NCBI GenBank assembly: GCA_022575985.1
Contig: JAKSXM010000288.1
Coordinates: 2,941,501 to 3,005,500, forward strand
DNA: 64,000 nucleotides
Reading direction: 5' to 3'
Source of the DNA: Anagrus nilaparvatae
Taxonomy: Eukaryota; Arthropoda; Insecta; Hymenoptera; Mymaridae
Positions 61,034 through 64,000 of the stretch are shown here, piece after piece (the stretch's first letter is position 1; each line of letters opens with the position of its first letter). A model generated the notes under the pieces. The model did not search any database. It saw only the letters and a list, made by a program, of their open reading frames with translations, and was not told the DNA's origin. The position numbers and the translations under genes are program-made.

Positions 61034-62725
61034 TTAATATTTTGGTATTTTCATATAAGCAAAACCATGCTTATTTGTACGATAATATGGTTTTTCGAAT
61101 TTGTTTATAACTTTTAAATATTGAGAAAATTTAATTTCTTTTGGTAATGAATAATTTTCTGGCCCATATATAATAGTTAATATCTTATCATTACATCTTT
61201 TAGAAACAATGAAGTTAGAAACAGTTAAAAATTCAATATTTAATTCAAACCTAGGGTTATAGAAAAGGTCGAGATATTCCAAATTTAAGTTATTTCTTAT
61301 TAATTTAAATAAATATTTATTTTCTATATGCAGACAATAAAGTGCATGCAGCGATATCAAGTTTGACATTCTTGATAATCCTTGAAATTTAGTTTTCAAT
61401 CCATTAATACACAGATGTTTCAAATCTGGTAACTTAGATAATTCACTTAAACCTTTATCAGTAACGCTATTACAATCGCCAATGTTTAAATTTACTAATT
61501 TTAATAAATTCTCACTAACAGCTGATAAAAAAGAATCAGTTACTAATGAACAGTATCTAAGATTTAATAATTTTAAGTTTTTTAGGCTTAGTAAACAATT
61601 CAAACTGCTGCTTGTAACTAATTCTGTAGATAAGTTTTCCAATTGTAAATATTCTAATTTTGTTCGATTTGAAATAGCTTCTAAACATTGACCCGTTATT
61701 AAAGATTGATCAGAAAACTGAAATTTAATTGCAATTAAGTTTTTACATTTTTGTAGCACACAAATTAAATTAGATACTTCAATTTTATCACATTTAAACA
61801 ACTTTATTGATCTTATAAACTCATCATTTAAATTTAATAAACATTTTCCAGTCATCTTTAATTTTTTTAGATGCAGTATTTGCAGCTTACTAACAGAAAA
61901 AAGTTTTGCAAGTTTATCTTCATAAGATTGCTCGCTTATATGCAAAGTTAATTCAGTAATATTTTTACAATTATTAGAAATTGTCTCTAAAAAGTTTTCA
62001 TTATTTTCAGAAAATTTCAATGATATTTTTAATGTTTCAACATTTTTCAATTTCAAATAAAAATTTTCAAAATCATCAAAGTTAGCAATTTCTTTTATAC
62101 TTAACGATTTTATCGAATTTGTTGCATAGTGTTTCAAAAAATTTTCTTCTAATGGGATATAATGGTAATTTATAATTTTTAAATTTTTATTCTTTGAGCA
62201 CAAAGCAATTAAATTTTTTTTTGTAGCAGAAATACTTTCAGGTGATTCATCATTATTTAAACATATGTTTCTTAGGTTTATTTCCTCAATTTTATTGCAA
62301 TTATTAATCATATTCATAACTAGAATGTTTAGAATTTCAACTGTTGCTACAAATTTAACAGTTTCTAAATTAGTACATTTACTAATGAAACTTAGATTAA
62401 AAATTTCTTCATTACAAATATTATTTTTATAATAATAATAATAATATGATAGTTCAATACTTTTTAAGTATTTACCACATCTTAGGAGCACTTTTTGAAG
62501 GATTTCATCATTACGCTTTGTTATTATTTCATTTGGTCCAAAAATGAAACTCCCCCAAGTTTTTCTTGATAAATTTAATCTTTTTGAATAAAAAGACCAG
62601 GACGTTTTTGCCAGAATTTGCCACCGCTTACTTACACGTTCAATTTTTATTTTGTCGATGATAGGAAGAAAATTAAAAATATGTATAAGACTATCATCAT
62701 CAAGTATATTAATAGTAGATTCCAT
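61034..62725 (-). CDS. F-box/LRR protein, divergent relative, 563 aa
   Basis: A single coding exon on the minus strand. The first ATG is at 62725 (MESTINILDDDSLIH). The 10 codons before it lie after TTTTTGTTTCAG, a good splice acceptor, so a 5' UTR intron probably ends at 62747. Residues ~5-45 are the F-box: ILDDDSLIHIFNFLPIIDKI, then KIERVSKRWQILAKTSW, closely similar to the F-box at 51.8 kb. Degenerate LRRs follow, clearest at LKLLNLRYCSLVTDSFLSAV, LVNLNIGDCNSVTDKGLSEL and LKHLCINGLKTKFQGL. It shares MTGKCLLNLNDE with TGKCLLYLNSE of the other copies. A run of six Tyr (SYYYYYYKNN) is encoded by a TAT repeat near 62425-62445. The likely role is SCF substrate receptor, target unknown. The C-terminus (KINKFEKPYYR-like) is unlike the other copies. 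Confidence 0.88.
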   Translation of the reverse strand: MESTINILDDDSLIHIFNFLPIIDKIKIERVSKRWQILAKTSWSFYSKRLNLSRKTWGSFIFGPNEIITKRNDEILQKVLLRCGKYLKSIELSYYYYYYKNNICNEEIFNLSFISKCTNLETVKFVATVEILNILVMNMINNCNKIEEINLRNICLNNDESPESISATKKNLIALCSKNKNLKIINYHYIPLEENFLKHYATNSIKSLSIKEIANFDDFENFYLKLKNVETLKISLKFSENNENFLETISNNCKNITELTLHISEQSYEDKLAKLFSVSKLQILHLKKLKMTGKCLLNLNDEFIRSIKLFKCDKIEVSNLICVLQKCKNLIAIKFQFSDQSLITGQCLEAISNRTKLEYLQLENLSTELVTSSSLNCLLSLKNLKLLNLRYCSLVTDSFLSAVSENLLKLVNLNIGDCNSVTDKGLSELSKLPDLKHLCINGLKTKFQGLSRMSNLISLHALYCLHIENKYLFKLIRNNLNLEYLDLFYNPRFELNIEFLTVSNFIVSKRCNDKILTIIYGPENYSLPKEIKFSQYLKVINKFEKPYYRTNKHGFAYMKIPKY

Positions 62726-62745
62726 TGTTTCCTTAATTTTTAGAT

Positions 62746-63358
62746 GCTGAAACAAAAATAATTGTGTTTCATGAAGACAATGAATAAATTTTGAGTATAT
62801 AATATTATAATTTTATGAAATTTTTATAATTGAAACTTAAAAAGCATAAGGTTTTTTTATTTGCTTCTTTGATTACATTGCCGCGATAATAAAGAGCTTT
62901 AAGAAGGTAGAGTAGTCTTCTTTCAAAAATTCTGTGAATCCAAACGCACACGGCTAGGTTGCTTTGCTTGAAAATTCAATCTAAATCAACTAAAAACAAA
63001 TTAAATTTTATTCGCCTCCCTTTTTTTTATATATTTATATCAGAAAAAAATTAGGATTTCCTGCTGTTATACCTAATTGCCTATTTCTTTCTTTTTTGCT
63101 CATATAAATTTATGGTTTGTTGCTGCTATTACGTTATCAAGAGGTAATAGGGGGTAAACAAAGATGAAACAGTCAAATGTAAAAAAAATTTCCTGGAAAA
63201 TTTAGTTATTATTCAGAGATTAATAGGATCTCTGTTATTATCTAAAAATCAATATTGAATTTTTTTTATTATTGAATCTAGTTTTATCTAATTTTTTTTT
63301 TTTGAGAATCGAACTTAAGGTTTATTGAGATTTATTAACTCCAAAAATACTATTTTAG
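62746..63358. other. 5' flank of the divergent F-box gene
   Basis: AT-rich sequence containing the presumed 5' UTR intron of the minus-strand gene and a half copy of the GGCCAGGCTGCTT inverted repeat at 62948-62980 (CACGGCTAGGTTGCTTTGCT). No other feature is supported. Confidence 0.4.
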
Positions 63359-63549
63359 GATTTTTAACTGCTGGATTATATTCTAGTGATCCTGGAGATA
63401 ATTTAAACTTAGGGGTACGTATTGGTAAGATTAAAGTAAATATTTTTAATTAAAGAATTTACAAAAAGTGTATTTTTATTGGATTTTCAGGTTCTGCGGA
63501 TAGTAATGAAAATGATGATTTTAGGTATCCGGTGGTTAAAATTTATTAG
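63359..63549 (+). CDS. Two possible terminal coding exons of an unidentified gene
   Basis: 63359-63424 follows TACTATTTTAG and ends before GTAAGA; it reads FLTAGLYSSDPGDNLNLGVR plus IG. 63491-63549 follows TTGGATTTTCAG and reads SADSNENDDFRYPVVKIY before TAG, with matching splice phase. DSNENDDFRYPV is loosely similar to DSEENPFGYPV in the first exon of the DUF4806 gene, so it may be a remnant of that family. Both segments are short and upstream exons were not found. It may equally be a pseudogene piece. Confidence 0.3.
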
Positions 63550-64000
63550 TTGCATGATGTTCTTCATACATATGGAGTATATCATTATCCAACGTTTTTT
63601 ATTAATATTAGGTTATTACACACTCTTCTGATAACTCAAAATTAAAAAATAGTTCAATTTTTTAGAATTTTTTCCTTAATTTTTTGTTATTTGAAATCGT
63701 TTTTTTTTACATTTCTCTGCAAGGACTGGATGAAATTACTTCAGATTGGAAACCCTACAACTAGTAGATCTGATTTCAAAAAATTTGCTCCAGGGGATTT
63801 TTGATTTATCAAGTAGGTTCTGAGATCATGAGGATACACCTTTTCGAATATATATCCTTACACACACCAAGGCAATATTATAAACATGTAGAGGCATCGA
63901 AATGACCTGGGGATCAAATGAATAAATTTCTCCATGAATTGGACAATTTAAAGACTTTTCCGCTTTTTGACTTGACAAACTTATGCACGATTTCATGTAT
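63550..64000. other. Right-edge spacer, nothing recognised
   Basis: About 450 bp of moderately AT-rich sequence to the window edge. 63720-63860 is somewhat less AT-rich (CTACAACTAGTAGATCTG, GATCATGAGGATACACC) and resembles decayed repeat sequence. No frame or boundary could be supported. Confidence 0.4.

Overview
The window is eukaryotic nuclear DNA from an AT-rich insect genome. Genes have small exons, GT-AG introns and typical animal families: a class B neuropeptide-type GPCR, TMEM19, AKAP1, a DUF4806 protein and F-box/LRR proteins. The long AT-rich spacers are packed with inverted-repeat transposable elements and a satellite array. The very low GC, together with DUF4806 and F-box/LRR families, would suit a parasitoid wasp (for example an aphidiine braconid). 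That is an inference, not something the sequence proves; an aphid or another AT-rich insect cannot be excluded.

Layout. 1-4470 is a ~144-bp satellite with about 31 copies and visible higher-order structure. 5343-6679 (+) is a five-exon DUF4806 gene, 5' end not found, whose C-terminus is a 69-bp/23-aa tandem repeat. 8229-9458 is a nearly perfect 1.2-kb palindrome flanked by TA. 9691-20376 (+) holds nine exons of a class B (secretin-like) receptor from TM1 to the C-terminal tail; its introns carry several inverted-repeat elements and a tRNA-derived SINE. 20377-25228 is intergenic, with one inverted-repeat element nested in another. 25229-27088 (-) is a complete six-exon TMEM19 gene. 30275-33098 (-) is a complete five-coding-exon AKAP1 gene (outer mitochondrial membrane anchor, KH and Tudor domains).

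33150-51690 has no gene I can support. It holds a 2.3-kb palindrome (33928-36225), several MITEs, and a 2.5-kb foldback element (42055-44588) with tandem subrepeats in its arms and an exact 8-bp target duplication. 51697-63000 is an F-box/LRR cluster: an intact 578-aa gene (+), a 5'-truncated and retroposon-interrupted pseudogene relative (+), and a divergent 563-aa gene (-). Between the first two lie a further foldback element with an exact 8-bp target duplication (56589-57964) and a 147-bp near-perfect hairpin. Two short splice-bounded coding segments near 63.4-63.5 kb may be the end of another gene.

No operon-like linkage exists. The housekeeping genes (TMEM19, AKAP1) are compact and intact. 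The accessory families (DUF4806, F-box/LRR) show tandem-repeat growth, truncation and insertion. I found no CRISPR, prokaryotic or clearly novel multi-gene system; the unusual content is the foldback elements, the satellite and the F-box/LRR cluster.
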